This document shows positions 36,549 to 46,004 of a stretch of 64,000 nucleotides of DNA, one piece after another. The notes beneath the pieces were generated by a model that was given only the letters and a program-made list of their open reading frames with translations, did not search any database and was not told the DNA's origin. A program made the position numbers and the translations under genes. Each line of letters opens with the position of its first letter. The stretch's first letter is position 1. The stretch comes from Marinilongibacter aquaticus (GTDB lineage: Bacteria; Bacteroidota; Bacteroidia; Cytophagales; Spirosomataceae). The stretch covers positions 310,001 through 374,000 of the forward strand of contig NZ_CP083757.1 in assembly GCF_020149935.1 (NCBI RefSeq), given 5' to 3'.

Positions 36549-37424
36549 TTATAGTTCCAATTTTACGTTTATTTCAAATTTAATCTTTTTCTCGGGCTTG
36601 AGAACAATCAAACCATCTGCATTATTGAACGCATTCGTGCTGCAAGACTGAGGCTCAATGGCGATGCAGTCACGTGTGGCGGGTGTATACAAGATAAAAT
36701 GGTTTAATTTATTTTTCCCTGTTTTCTGAGAAACAATCAATTTCTTCTTTTTATACCTCAATTCAATTTCGGATACACCTGTTGTTTTGCCATCCAAAAC
36801 GAAAATGTTGTCGAGAATTGTATTTTTCAATGGAATCAGGCCACTGCGTTCGGTTTCAAATTCACCGGTGGGGATTAGCCTTTCGCTCAATTCGAGCTTG
36901 TTTCTACGCGGAGCTTTCACCGTCATTTCGCCAATGGCTTGGCCATCGAATCCGAAATAAGGATGCCAACCAAAACCGCAAGGCATGTCCGTTTCACCCG
37001 TATTGGTGGCCTCAACCTGAATGGCCAGAGCATCAGATTTCAGGGCATATTCGATTTTGAAGGCATAAGGGAAAGGGTAGCCTTCAATTTCACCCAAATA
37101 GCGGTATTCCAACACCACCTTGCTTTCTTCTTGCTCGATTACTTGAAAGTGTTCAAAGGCAATAAGACCGTGAATAGCATTGTGGTTGTCTACCTCATTG
37201 ATCGGCAAACTGTATTCGGTCCCGTCGAAGGTATACCGACCATCACGCACACGGTTGGGAAAAGGGAAAAGCAATGCAGATGGATAACCTTTTGCCGGAT
37301 CATCTCCCTTTAAGGGATATTTGATCAAGTCGTTCTGGGCAATCCGCAGTTTTGTCAAGGTGGCTCCTTTCAGGTCTACCTCCGCTTCTGTTCCTTCTCC
37401 TGCTGTAAGTTTAATCTTTGACAT
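36549..37424 (-). CDS. Aldose 1-epimerase family protein
   Basis: About 291 residues from the ATG at 37424; a longer frame to 37499 would overlap the neighbouring gene's end. The protein has the galactose-mutarotase fold pattern: FPNRVRDGRYTFDG near 58-71, NAIHGL (active-site His) near 83-88, and GFGWHPYFGF with the second catalytic His. GalM-type enzymes interconvert alpha and beta anomers of sugars. The exact sugar is unclear, and an apospory-type YeaD relation is possible. No other sugar-catabolism genes are nearby. Confidence 0.85.
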   Translation of the reverse strand: MSKIKLTAGEGTEAEVDLKGATLTKLRIAQNDLIKYPLKGDDPAKGYPSALLFPFPNRVRDGRYTFDGTEYSLPINEVDNHNAIHGLIAFEHFQVIEQEESKVVLEYRYLGEIEGYPFPYAFKIEYALKSDALAIQVEATNTGETDMPCGFGWHPYFGFDGQAIGEMTVKAPRRNKLELSERLIPTGEFETERSGLIPLKNTILDNIFVLDGKTTGVSEIELRYKKKKLIVSQKTGKNKLNHFILYTPATRDCIAIEPQSCSTNAFNNADGLIVLKPEKKIKFEINVKLEL

Positions 37425-37491
37425 CTTTTCAATTTGAGCTCGCAAAAATAGCCATTCTCTGGAAACTAAGGCAGTCAAAATTTTAGAATCT

Positions 37492-38268
37492 TTATCCAAA
37501 AAACTTTTCTATACCCAATCCAAATAAGGCAAAATCATATTTCGTGGGATCCTCTCTATCGAAGGCCCGTAAATTCTCTGTTATTTCCACAGCCATTTTC
37601 CAATTTGGCTTTTCACTTTTGGTCAAACCCAAAATTTGTGCGGTTCGTACCACATGCACATCGCAAGGGCAAATCAATTGAGCTGGGGCAATTTTGTGCC
37701 AAAGGCCGAAGTCTACGCCCGCATTGTCTCCACGCACCATCCACCGTAAAAACATATTCAGTCTTTTGCAGGCCGAATTGCTTTTGGGGCTGGCAATGTG
37801 CTTTTCTGTCCGTTTCGGAGCGTCGGGCAAACTGAAAAAGGTATTTTTGAAATGGATCAATGCTTCCCCGATGTGCTCGCTGCGTTGTCCCAAAGCTTCA
37901 GAAAAAATCTGTTCCAAGCCGCCACGCTCTTTGTAGATGTATTGCAATGCCCATACGAAGTACAATAAATCGGTGTCGTTGAAAGTACGGTGTTTGTAGC
38001 CGAGCAGTTTTTTCAGGTCTTCATCGGAATGGTGCAGGATAAAGTCGAAAGGAGCGTTGTCCATCCGATTGAAAAGATCACCGCACTTGTCGATGATCGT
38101 TTTTCTTTGTCCCCAAGCCAAAACAGCGGCGAAAAATCCTGCAATTTCTATATCTTCCTTTTTCGAAAAACGATGAGGAATACTCACAGGATCGTGCTCA
38201 ATAAAGTCGATTTTATTGAATTGCCTGAATTTGATTTCCAATAAATCGGCTACTTCGGCGGGCTTCAA
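37492..38268 (-). CDS. TIGR02757 family protein
   Basis: A 258-residue soluble protein of a Bacteroidota-enriched family of unknown function. Conserved-looking blocks include DPVSIPHRF near 41-49, AGFFAAVLAWGQRKTI near 58-73, and a C-terminal CKRLNMFLRWMVR followed by DFGLWHKIAPAQLICPCDVH. The helical pattern and the HhH-like LNMFLRWM segment have a flavour of HhH-GPD DNA glycosylases, but the catalytic signature is not certain. It follows the small membrane protein gene closely. Confidence 0.85.
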   Translation of the reverse strand: MKPAEVADLLEIKFRQFNKIDFIEHDPVSIPHRFSKKEDIEIAGFFAAVLAWGQRKTIIDKCGDLFNRMDNAPFDFILHHSDEDLKKLLGYKHRTFNDTDLLYFVWALQYIYKERGGLEQIFSEALGQRSEHIGEALIHFKNTFFSLPDAPKRTEKHIASPKSNSACKRLNMFLRWMVRGDNAGVDFGLWHKIAPAQLICPCDVHVVRTAQILGLTKSEKPNWKMAVEITENLRAFDREDPTKYDFALFGLGIEKFFG

Positions 38269-38271
38269 TTT

Positions 38272-38442
38272 TTAGCTGTTGGTGTTCAATTTCCCGCCAA
38301 AAACTTTAACAAAGCCTCGGGAAAGGAAAGACAAAACCGATAGGACAGCGGTGAATAGCAAAGAAAAAGCAGTGAGAAATGGGTACATCAATCCGAAAGC
38401 GATGTTCCAGATTTTATGAATGAGACTTTTGGAGCTGTTCAT
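38272..38442 (-). CDS. Small membrane protein, 56 aa
   Basis: A short frame whose ATG directly abuts the TAG of the LysM gene (TAGATG) and whose stop lies three bases before the TIGR02757 start region. The protein begins MNSSKSLIHKIWN, has one long hydrophobic stretch (about 15-40, including FGLMYPFLTAFSLLF) that could be one long or two short helices, and ends in a basic, polar tail. There is no alternative gene in the 174-base interval. Position and composition make it likely to be real. Family not recognised. Confidence 0.68.
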   Translation of the reverse strand: MNSSKSLIHKIWNIAFGLMYPFLTAFSLLFTAVLSVLSFLSRGFVKVFGGKLNTNS

Positions 38443-39333
38443 CTAGATATTTGGAGGTTTTACGTATGTCACTTCGGCCCGAATGCGTATGTCTTTTGGA
38501 TCGAGTTTGTAAAATGCAGAAGGCGAAAGTCGAACAAGAATGTTCTCGTTTACACCAGTATTCGGCAATTTTCCAATCACTTTCACCACCACGCGATTGC
38601 CCGTGGCCGTGTTTTTGATCATCAACAAAGAACCCAAAGGTGCCGTTTTGTGCAAAGCTAACATTTGATTCGAACTTTTCTTAGTGGGAATCACTTCGGC
38701 TATGCCCGTTTCTGTTACTTTTTCTCCTGTGTGTGCGTTTTTCACGTAAACTTTTACGGGTTGCACTCCATCGGGCATGGCATTGCTCACCGGTGTACGA
38801 TCAATTTGGCTGTCGATTTCTTCGAGTTTTTTATCGTATTCAGCTGCGGCAGTACGTACTTTCAAGGCTTGTCCCACGCTGATTTCGTTGTCCATCAATT
38901 TGTTCAATTCTTTCAATGCTTCTACATCGATGGCATATCGCTTACTTATGCTGTACAGGGTTTCGCCAGGGGCCACGCGATGCAATATGGTCATTCGGCT
39001 TGTTTTTTCTTGTTCTTGCGGAGCGGGAGCCAGCTCAGGTTTGGGCTTTTCTTCTGCTTGAACCAAAACGGCTTCGGTTGGAAACAACAAAACCTGATCG
39101 ATATAAATGGTATTCGAACCACCTTGACTGGGGTTCGCCCGCAAAAAGGCATCACGTGTACAGGCATATCTTCTCAGCAAGCTATAAAGTGTTTCTTTTG
39201 CGTCTACGCGGTGCATAATAAAATGCTTGCCCGACACAGCACGAATGCCAAGAGAATCGAATGGGGCTGCGGTAAAAGCGAAAGCATTTACCAAACAGCA
39301 GGATAGCAGTAGAGTGAGCCTTACCGTTTTCAT
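38443..39333 (-). CDS. Secreted LysM protein with RlpA-like C-terminal domain
   Basis: A 296-residue exported protein. The signal peptide is at about 1-20. Two LysM peptidoglycan-binding modules follow: HRVDAKETLYSLLRRY at about 40-80 and HRVAPGETLYSISKRY at about 110-155. A C-terminal double-psi beta-barrel resembling RlpA (HKTAPLGSLLMIKNTATG, then VRLSPSAFYKL) completes it. RlpA proteins are lytic transglycosylases or septal factors acting on peptidoglycan; the catalytic residues were not checked here. It heads a short operon with the 56-residue membrane protein and has a strong promoter match. Confidence 0.87.
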   Translation of the reverse strand: MKTVRLTLLLSCCLVNAFAFTAAPFDSLGIRAVSGKHFIMHRVDAKETLYSLLRRYACTRDAFLRANPSQGGSNTIYIDQVLLFPTEAVLVQAEEKPKPELAPAPQEQEKTSRMTILHRVAPGETLYSISKRYAIDVEALKELNKLMDNEISVGQALKVRTAAAEYDKKLEEIDSQIDRTPVSNAMPDGVQPVKVYVKNAHTGEKVTETGIAEVIPTKKSSNQMLALHKTAPLGSLLMIKNTATGNRVVVKVIGKLPNTGVNENILVRLSPSAFYKLDPKDIRIRAEVTYVKPPNI

Positions 39334-39361
39334 CTTATATTATTAGGAAAGTTTTGTAAAG

Positions 39362-39393
39362 CAAATGTAAGAAATTATCACTGTATATATCAA
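39362..39393 (-). promoter_or_regulatory. Promoter of the LysM operon
   Basis: On the minus strand, TTG at 39393-39391, a 21-base spacer and TACATTTG at 39369-39362, matching both boxes of the Bacteroidota consensus. The LysM ATG is about 29 bases downstream. Confidence 0.6.
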
Positions 39394-39534
39394 GTGAGTC
39401 GGGGAGAAGATTCCCCAAGCGTTTTAAACGCCTTTTTGACGCCTTAAAGGTGCATTTGTTTGCCAAGCTCTTTTCGGAAATGCTCTTATTTCGGCAAATT
39501 CTCTCTAATTTAGCCCTTCTAAAATCAGAATATC

Positions 39535-40269
39535 TTGAACATTATCGGAATTATACCCGCTCGTTTTGCTTCCACGCGTTTTCCGGGAAAACCGCTTGTT
39601 GATATTAAGGGAAAGACGATGATTCGCCGTGTGTACGAACAGGTGCAGAAGGCGAAGAAAATATCGGATGTGATCGTGGCGACCGATGATGAAAGAATTG
39701 TGGCCGAAATCGAAAAAATCGGAGGCAGGGCCATAATGACAGCCGATTACCACGAGAGCGGAACCGAACGCTGTGCAGAGGTGCTTGAAAAAATTGGGCA
39801 GGATTTGAAAGTGGATTATGTGGTGAATATTCAAGGTGACGAGCCTTTTATCAATCCCGATTTAATCGATGAGTTGTGCGAGATATTGGATCGGGAGACC
39901 AAGCTGGCCACGGCTGTGCTAAAAATTAAAGAGTCCGCGGTTTTGTTCGACCCGAATGTGGTGAAAGCGGTAATTGGCGAAAACGGACAAGCCCTTTATT
40001 TCAGTCGGCAGGCGATTCCTTTTGTTCGTGGAGAAGAACCCGAAAATTGGTTGAAGCATGCATCCTTTTATAAGCACATTGGGATTTATGCGTATCGGGC
40101 GGATATTCTGAAAGAAATCGTCAAATTGCCCATGCACAGATTGGAAAGCACCGAAAAATTGGAGCAATTGCGTTGGCTGGGGCACGGTTATCCGATTCGG
40201 GTATGCGAAACACAATTCGAAAGTGTGGGCATCGATACACCCGAAGATTTGCAGAAAGTAAAAGACTGA
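39535..40269 (+). CDS. kdsB: 3-deoxy-manno-octulosonate cytidylyltransferase
   Basis: A 244-residue enzyme that activates Kdo as CMP-Kdo for lipopolysaccharide inner-core synthesis. Its N-terminal signature IIPARFASTRFPGKPL is at about 4-19. Further family segments are VVATDDERI, NIQGDEPFI, and the C-terminal HIGIYAYR and GIDTPEDL. The start is TTG at 39535, directly giving the canonical N-terminus; there is no ATG close by. Its presence indicates a Kdo-containing LPS. Confidence 0.95.
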   Translation: MNIIGIIPARFASTRFPGKPLVDIKGKTMIRRVYEQVQKAKKISDVIVATDDERIVAEIEKIGGRAIMTADYHESGTERCAEVLEKIGQDLKVDYVVNIQGDEPFINPDLIDELCEILDRETKLATAVLKIKESAVLFDPNVVKAVIGENGQALYFSRQAIPFVRGEEPENWLKHASFYKHIGIYAYRADILKEIVKLPMHRLESTEKLEQLRWLGHGYPIRVCETQFESVGIDTPEDLQKVKD

Positions 40270-40447
40270 TTGTTTTGGGCTTTCTGATTATTAGGCCTTT
40301 ACCTGGTTTGTGGCTTTTGGGGGCGTAAATTTCGCCTCTCGGTTGTTAACAAAGCGGAAACATAAATAATCTTAAATTGATGATTTTTAGCAATATTTTT
40401 TGCTCGAAAAGCATTTTATCTTGTAGGACTTACAATAAAATAAACCC

Positions 40448-42013
40448 ATGAGATACTCCATATTGTGGGCAGACGACGAGATCGATTTGCTCAAACCCTA
40501 TATCGTTTTTTTGCAAGGAAAAGGTTACGATGTGACGCCTGTGCCCAGTGGTGCAGATGCGATAGATAAAGTGAGAGAAGAACGTTTTGACGTTGTTTTT
40601 CTGGATGAAATGATGGCTGGGATGACCGGCCTGGAAACCTTGTCTGAGATCAAGATTCTTCGCCCCAACTTACCCGTGGTAATGATTACCAAATCTGAAG
40701 AAGAACAGATTATGGAAGAAGCCATCGGATCGAAAATTGCGGATTACCTGATCAAGCCGATCAATCCAAACCAGATTTTGCTTTCGGTTAAAAAATTGCT
40801 CGACAACCGCCGTTTGGTTTCTGAAAAAACAAACATGAGTTATCAGCAAGATTTCAGAAACTTGGCCATGCAATACAACGATCGCATCGGCTATGAAGAG
40901 TGGGCAGAGATTTACAAAAGGCTTGTTTATTGGGATTTGGAGTTGGATGGCTCGACCGACAAATCGATGGAAGAGGTTTTTGAAATGCAAAAATCGGAGG
41001 CCAATTCTAAATTTGCCCAATTTATAGAAGAAGAATACGAAGAGTGGATTTGCGAGCCCAAAGCCGATAAGCCTATCATGTCGCACGATTTGATGAAAAA
41101 GTTGGTTTTGCCGAAAGTGAAAGAAGAAGATTCGCCTCTTTTCTTTATTCTTATCGATAATTTCAGATACGATCAATGGCGTGTGATCAGCAAGTCTTTG
41201 ATGGAGTATTTCAGGATTGAGCAAGAGGATACGTATTATTCGATTTTGCCAACCTCTACTTCTTATGCAAGAAATGCAATTTTCGCAGGAATGTTGCCCA
41301 TCGACATTGCCCGAAAATACCCGAATTTGTGGGTGAACGACGAAGGTGAAAACGAGGAAAGTTTGAACCAACACGAAGAAGAATTGCTGCAAAAGCAATT
41401 GGACCGCAGTATGAAAGGCGTGAAAATGTCGTACCATAAGGTAATTGCCAATCATCATGGAAAGCAATTGAACGACGGTTTCAACAATTTGCTATCCAAT
41501 CAGTTGAATTGTGTGGTGTACAATTTCGTGGATATGCTCTCGCATGCCCGCACGGATTCCAATATGATCAAACAATTGGCACCCGACGAATCGGCGTATC
41601 GCTCGATCACCAAATCGTGGATAGAGCATTCCCCTTTGCTTGAATTTCTGAAGCTCATTGCCGAGCACAAAGGGCGTGTGATTATCACCACCGACCACGG
41701 TATGGTGCGTGTGAAAAACCCAAAAAGGATAGTGGGCGATAGAAATGTAAATACCAATTTACGCTACAAACAAGGGAAAAATCTAAATTTGGACGATAAA
41801 GGCGATCATGTGATTGAAGTACGCAGACCCGATAATTTTGGCCTCCCCAGCCCGAATGTCTCCACTTCTTATTTCTTCACCACGGACGATTACTTCTTCG
41901 CGTATCCAAACAATTACAATCATTATGTGGGGCATTATCGAGACACTTTTCAGCATGGAGGGGTTTCGCTTGAAGAAATGATAATTCCTTGCGTATATCT
42001 TAAAGCAAAATGA
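40448..42013 (+). CDS. porX: PorX-type response regulator with PglZ domain
   Basis: A 521-residue regulator. The receiver domain (1-115) has acidic-pocket residues D9/D10, phosphoacceptor D53, T81 and K103. A helical linker is followed by a PglZ-type alkaline-phosphatase-superfamily domain with a metal-site Asp near 237 (LIDNFRYDQW), TSTSYAR near 270-275 and TDHGMV near 418. This build is that of PorX, the regulator that with PorY (and an ECF sigma factor) controls T9SS genes in Bacteroidota; PorX's PglZ domain is reported to be a phosphodiesterase acting on oligonucleotides. PorY is not in the window. The stop overlaps the next gene by 4 bases. Confidence 0.92.
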   Translation: MRYSILWADDEIDLLKPYIVFLQGKGYDVTPVPSGADAIDKVREERFDVVFLDEMMAGMTGLETLSEIKILRPNLPVVMITKSEEEQIMEEAIGSKIADYLIKPINPNQILLSVKKLLDNRRLVSEKTNMSYQQDFRNLAMQYNDRIGYEEWAEIYKRLVYWDLELDGSTDKSMEEVFEMQKSEANSKFAQFIEEEYEEWICEPKADKPIMSHDLMKKLVLPKVKEEDSPLFFILIDNFRYDQWRVISKSLMEYFRIEQEDTYYSILPTSTSYARNAIFAGMLPIDIARKYPNLWVNDEGENEESLNQHEEELLQKQLDRSMKGVKMSYHKVIANHHGKQLNDGFNNLLSNQLNCVVYNFVDMLSHARTDSNMIKQLAPDESAYRSITKSWIEHSPLLEFLKLIAEHKGRVIITTDHGMVRVKNPKRIVGDRNVNTNLRYKQGKNLNLDDKGDHVIEVRRPDNFGLPSPNVSTSYFFTTDDYFFAYPNNYNHYVGHYRDTFQHGGVSLEEMIIPCVYLKAK

Positions 42014-42726
42014 AACGAGTTTTAGGTTTAGTTTTTTTTGGTTTGGTATGGGTTTCGACTGGCTACGGACAATATGTAGACAAAGGAGCTTGGTACATGT
42101 CTATAGTGGATGGGCAAGCAGCCAAATCTTATGCCAATTACCTGAAAAGCAATGAAATCCGTTCGAATAGAGTGGGTTTTGTTGCGGGGTATTTGTTTAA
42201 TCCAATGACGAAATCGAATGTGAACTCCCCTGTTCAGATTGGTGCAGAGTTCGGTATTCTTTCTTGGGGCTCTGAAAAAGTGGACAATTATTTTGGTGGC
42301 GATTTCGAGGCGAAATACGGTTCGACATGGTTGAATGCCGTCGCCCGATACCGTCCTGTTTTGGACGCGAGCAAGATCAACCCTTTCTTCGACATCTTTT
42401 TCGGACCCGAATTCAGGAACACGCGGATTATTGAAAAACTGGACGATGCCACGGCCACCTACAATGGGCAAACTTCGAAAGTGTTTAAACAGAACACCGT
42501 ACTCAAAAACTACGGAATCGGGGCAGGTGTGGGCATCAAGTACTTGAAGAAAAACGGTAGCCTGCGTTATGTCGATATTGGATTGTATTACAAACACGCA
42601 GAAAAGGCAAAAATGATTGCCCGCAATTCCTTTTATATCGACCGCGATGGACAAATATTTTATGATGAAAAACTTGTTCGTCCGGCTTCATTTCAATTGC
42701 GTGTAGGCCTAACGGGTTTCCTTTGA
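42010..42726 (+). CDS. Outer-membrane beta-barrel candidate protein
   Basis: A 238-residue exported protein with a signal peptide (about 1-20, ending STGYGQ). The rest alternates hydrophobic and polar residues in short beta strands, with glycine and aromatic girdles, and ends in FQLRVGLTGFL, a terminal-strand pattern of outer-membrane barrels. Family not recognised. ATG overlaps the porX stop (ATGA), so the two are translationally coupled; an envelope role linked with secretion is possible but only inferred. It converges with the beta-helix gene, five bases away. Confidence 0.75.
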   Translation: MKRVLGLVFFGLVWVSTGYGQYVDKGAWYMSIVDGQAAKSYANYLKSNEIRSNRVGFVAGYLFNPMTKSNVNSPVQIGAEFGILSWGSEKVDNYFGGDFEAKYGSTWLNAVARYRPVLDASKINPFFDIFFGPEFRNTRIIEKLDDATATYNGQTSKVFKQNTVLKNYGIGAGVGIKYLKKNGSLRYVDIGLYYKHAEKAKMIARNSFYIDRDGQIFYDEKLVRPASFQLRVGLTGFL

Positions 42727-42731
42727 TCGTT

Positions 42732-45700
42732 TCAAAATGAGCAACCTTTTGTTTCGGCCTTAAACACAGCTCCAGATACCGTTTCGAATGGCGGTACAAG
42801 TTCGACTGTTTGGTTCGCACCCATTGTAACACGCTTGTCTGAAGCAATGTGCCCCTCACCCGTGATTGTCTCAGAAGCTCGCCATACGCCTTCGGCGATG
42901 TTTCCGTTCATTGTCAGCTGATCCGGACAATTGTCGCAGTCGCTTTGAAAAAAATAGGGGGCTTCGATGGCTCCAAGATCAATTTGATTGTTAAAAATTC
43001 GGGGTTCTTCAAGCAAATCAAGGCTTTCCGTGTTGTAGGTGTTGTTTCCCATATCTATGGCTGGCGAGCAAGGTTTTAGCCCGAAATCGGCTAGTGCGGT
43101 ATTTTTAAACTGCGGATTTTCGGTGCTGATTTGTAGGCCACCAGCATAACCGGTGCTCACAATGCAATTTTCGACTACCGTATTGGCCGAATTGTCCATA
43201 ATCTCGTTGTTTGCATTGGCCCAAAAAATGGAGTTCGCAATGGTAAAATTGGCTGTATTGCTGAGTATAATCGAAGAAAATGAAATGTTGTAATTGGACA
43301 AGCCGAATGTGCAATTGTGAATTATACCCGAACCCTCTCCAATATTTATTGCACCGATTGTGCCGGTAAAGTCGAAATTGTCGTAAAACAGGCAATTGGA
43401 AATTGTGGAATTGTCTGAATTGATAAATAAAGCTCCGCCGCCGTCGAACGACTCGTTTTCATGGAAAGTGCAGGCCTCGATTTTCGAAACGCAATTCTGG
43501 TCGACGTAGATTCCGCCGCCGTATGAATGGGCTCCTGAAGGAGCCGAGCCCAAAAATCTGGCCAAATTCCCATTGAAATGCGTTTGGCTAATATCCAAAT
43601 CTGTAGATGTGGCATAGATTCCGCCTCCGTTGTTGGCCGTTTGGTTTTCATTGAATTGCGAATAATTGATGGTCAACTCAGCATTTATCGCATAAATAGC
43701 TCCGCCGTGTTGAATGAAAATGAAACCGCCGTAATCTTCGTCGTTGTAGTTTTGCGTCAAAGTACAATTGTCCAATGTCATGTGGCCGTTCTGCAAGTAA
43801 ACGGCTCCTCCTTTTCTGCTGGTGTTGTTTTGAAAGTGGCAATCGATAAATTGACTTTCGGATATGCCCGCGTGTACCGCACCGCCCGTAATTAGGGATG
43901 AACTGTTTTGAAAGGTGCAATCGCTAAAGCTACCATTGGAGTTGCCACCGATGATGGCAGAGCCGCCTATACCGCTGTTGATGTCTACACTTTCTTTCAA
44001 GGCCGAATTGTTCGAGAATACAGTTTCTGAAACAGTGAAATGGCTGTTGTTCAGGGCTAAAGCTCCACCCGAATTGTCGGCCAGGTTGTTAAAGAAATAG
44101 CAATTGTCCATTTCGAGAATGGCATGAGAAAGGGAAATCCCCGCACCTGAAATGGCATGGTTTTCGATGATATTGCAATTGGCCAACAGCAATTTTCCAT
44201 CTTTTAAATAAATACCACCACCATCGGCCGGACTGGATTTTGCATAACCGCCCTTAATCATGAATCCATCGACCAATGTGCTGTTAAGGCTAGAATCGGC
44301 TGTATTGAAATTGGCACTCAAAACCCGATAGGCATTGCCATCGTAATCGTCGAACGGGTCGTTTTGATCAATGTCGCCGCTTAAAATTGTATTCGGAGAA
44401 TTTGGGTTTCTCTGGCTTCTCAAGCTTTCATTGCCCGAAAACCCCCCGTATAAAGACACGAGATTTAGTAGCGGGAAAACGGCTGAACGGTCGTTGTTGC
44501 TGATACCGGAGCCTTCGTCGGTATAATATGTGGCATTGGCTACCCACACTTCAGCTGGTGTGCCGCAAGCACTTAAGTCTTGGAGGGCGTCCTGAAGATA
44601 AGTATAGGCGTTCGGCCAATTTGTGCCGTCGTTGTTTCCGCCGGCTACGTTTTTATTGACGTGTACAATGTCGCTTTGGTATTCAAAGGCTCCAATGTCT
44701 ATTGTGTCGTAATTTTTTCTTGTTTTTTGATCTAGATCGGATGTTTCGGATGAAAAGGCATTGTTGCCGCCATTGTAGGCGGGTGAGCAAAAGGCTATAC
44801 GAAAATCGTTGGTGCTTGCATCGGCAAACTTTGGGTCCAAAGCACTGACTTGTGTACCCGTATAGCCGCCAGAAATTATGGAATAGGAAACATGGTAGGG
44901 TGATGCTCCACCCCCTTGTACTTCCAGCGGTAAACTGCCCCATACAATCGAGTTTTTGATGCCTATACTGCCGCCATTGCTTGAGACCAGCGGGCTACTC
45001 AACAGTGGATTGGCATAAAGTGTGCAGTTCACAATATCCAAAGTACTTTGTGTATTGCCCAAAGCGATGCCTTGGCTCGCACTGTTGCTGTAAAAAAGAC
45101 AATTGTCAAAAGCAATTTGGCTATTGGAGTTGAATACGGCTCCGGCTGCTGTTCCCCAATTGTAGCGAAAGGTGCAATGACTTATATCGATCTCAGAATA
45201 GAGGTTTCGCATTCCACCGATTCCATTCGCTTGGCTGTTGTCTTGAATTGTGAACCCGTCCATCGTGACATTGCTCAAAGGTGAAGCGGAAGTAAAATCG
45301 TTGTGGATGACATTGATGGATTTGTTCGAGCCGTTTTGTTGAATGTCTCCGCTGAGTATTGAAGGATATTGTGTCCAATTTCTTCCTTTGTTCAAAGGGA
45401 AGCCAGTCGCGTAACCACCCAAAAGTGTGACATTGGAAACAAACTTAAAGGCTGCACTTTGATTGTTGTTGGTGAAGCCTGTGCCTTCATCGGGATAATA
45501 AGTGCCTTTGGCTACACGAATTTCTACAGCATTTCGACTGAGAGCCGCAAAAGAAAGGGCATCTTGCAAGTATTTATAGGCTGAAGTTGGTTTGGTGCCG
45601 TTGCCTCCCGGACTTGCACTTGAGTCGACATAAACAACTACACTGGCAAGGTTTAGGCCGGACTTTATATGCGTATCTTTGGCCTGCAAAAAGCACAGGC

Positions 45701-45740
45701 CCATTCCCAAATAGGCGAGTATAAGGTGAAGCACTTTCAT
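42732..45740 (-). CDS. Large secreted parallel beta-helix protein (choice-of-anchor Q type)
   Basis: About 1002 residues from the ATG at 45740, which starts a signal peptide (MKVLHLILAYLGMG). A longer frame to 45941 lacks signal character. The body holds two copies of one module beginning with VYVDSSASPGGNGT and VHVNKNVAGGNNDGT. Each continues with YLQDAL, a TYY-DEG segment, a Y/LGG strand and an ILSGDI segment, followed by many right-handed beta-helix coils rich in Asn/Gly/Ser. The C-terminus (FKAETKGCSF) resembles the short coathanger-type ends of Bacteroidota surface proteins; no T9SS type A domain is seen. Function is probably binding or cleaving a glycan; no active site is clear. Confidence 0.82.
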   Translation of the reverse strand: MKVLHLILAYLGMGLCFLQAKDTHIKSGLNLASVVVYVDSSASPGGNGTKPTSAYKYLQDALSFAALSRNAVEIRVAKGTYYPDEGTGFTNNNQSAAFKFVSNVTLLGGYATGFPLNKGRNWTQYPSILSGDIQQNGSNKSINVIHNDFTSASPLSNVTMDGFTIQDNSQANGIGGMRNLYSEIDISHCTFRYNWGTAAGAVFNSNSQIAFDNCLFYSNSASQGIALGNTQSTLDIVNCTLYANPLLSSPLVSSNGGSIGIKNSIVWGSLPLEVQGGGASPYHVSYSIISGGYTGTQVSALDPKFADASTNDFRIAFCSPAYNGGNNAFSSETSDLDQKTRKNYDTIDIGAFEYQSDIVHVNKNVAGGNNDGTNWPNAYTYLQDALQDLSACGTPAEVWVANATYYTDEGSGISNNDRSAVFPLLNLVSLYGGFSGNESLRSQRNPNSPNTILSGDIDQNDPFDDYDGNAYRVLSANFNTADSSLNSTLVDGFMIKGGYAKSSPADGGGIYLKDGKLLLANCNIIENHAISGAGISLSHAILEMDNCYFFNNLADNSGGALALNNSHFTVSETVFSNNSALKESVDINSGIGGSAIIGGNSNGSFSDCTFQNSSSLITGGAVHAGISESQFIDCHFQNNTSRKGGAVYLQNGHMTLDNCTLTQNYNDEDYGGFIFIQHGGAIYAINAELTINYSQFNENQTANNGGGIYATSTDLDISQTHFNGNLARFLGSAPSGAHSYGGGIYVDQNCVSKIEACTFHENESFDGGGALFINSDNSTISNCLFYDNFDFTGTIGAINIGEGSGIIHNCTFGLSNYNISFSSIILSNTANFTIANSIFWANANNEIMDNSANTVVENCIVSTGYAGGLQISTENPQFKNTALADFGLKPCSPAIDMGNNTYNTESLDLLEEPRIFNNQIDLGAIEAPYFFQSDCDNCPDQLTMNGNIAEGVWRASETITGEGHIASDKRVTMGANQTVELVPPFETVSGAVFKAETKGCSF

Positions 45741-45765
45741 GAATTTGCTTTTTTTTGTCAAACTC

Positions 45766-45797
45766 TCAAAAGAAAAGCCCAAATGCAGCATTCGGGC
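45766..45797 (-). terminator. Candidate terminator upstream of the beta-helix gene
   Basis: Minus-strand hairpin with GCCCGAATGC and GCATTTGGGC arms (one mismatch), followed by a TTTTCTTTT tail. It would end transcription coming from the lipoprotein gene about 200 bases upstream. Confidence 0.5.
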
Positions 45798-46004
45798 ATA
45801 ACCCGTACTTGAAAGCAAACAAACGGGCAAGAGTTCTATTTTGCGGTTACAAGGAGGTTTAGCGTCCAGAATTTCTACTATTGTAATTAGAATCAGCCTG
45901 TATTTTTGCAATTCCGGCTTTATCGTTTTCATTTCGGTCAATTTCCCTTTTCGTGAATTGAGATCAAGCCCCCAAACGGGACATGCTTATCGATTGGATA
46001 AAAT

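Noticed and set aside
42010-42013. Possible fusion of porX and the barrel protein by frameshift
   Set aside because: Both proteins have intact ends; the four-base overlap is ordinary translational coupling.
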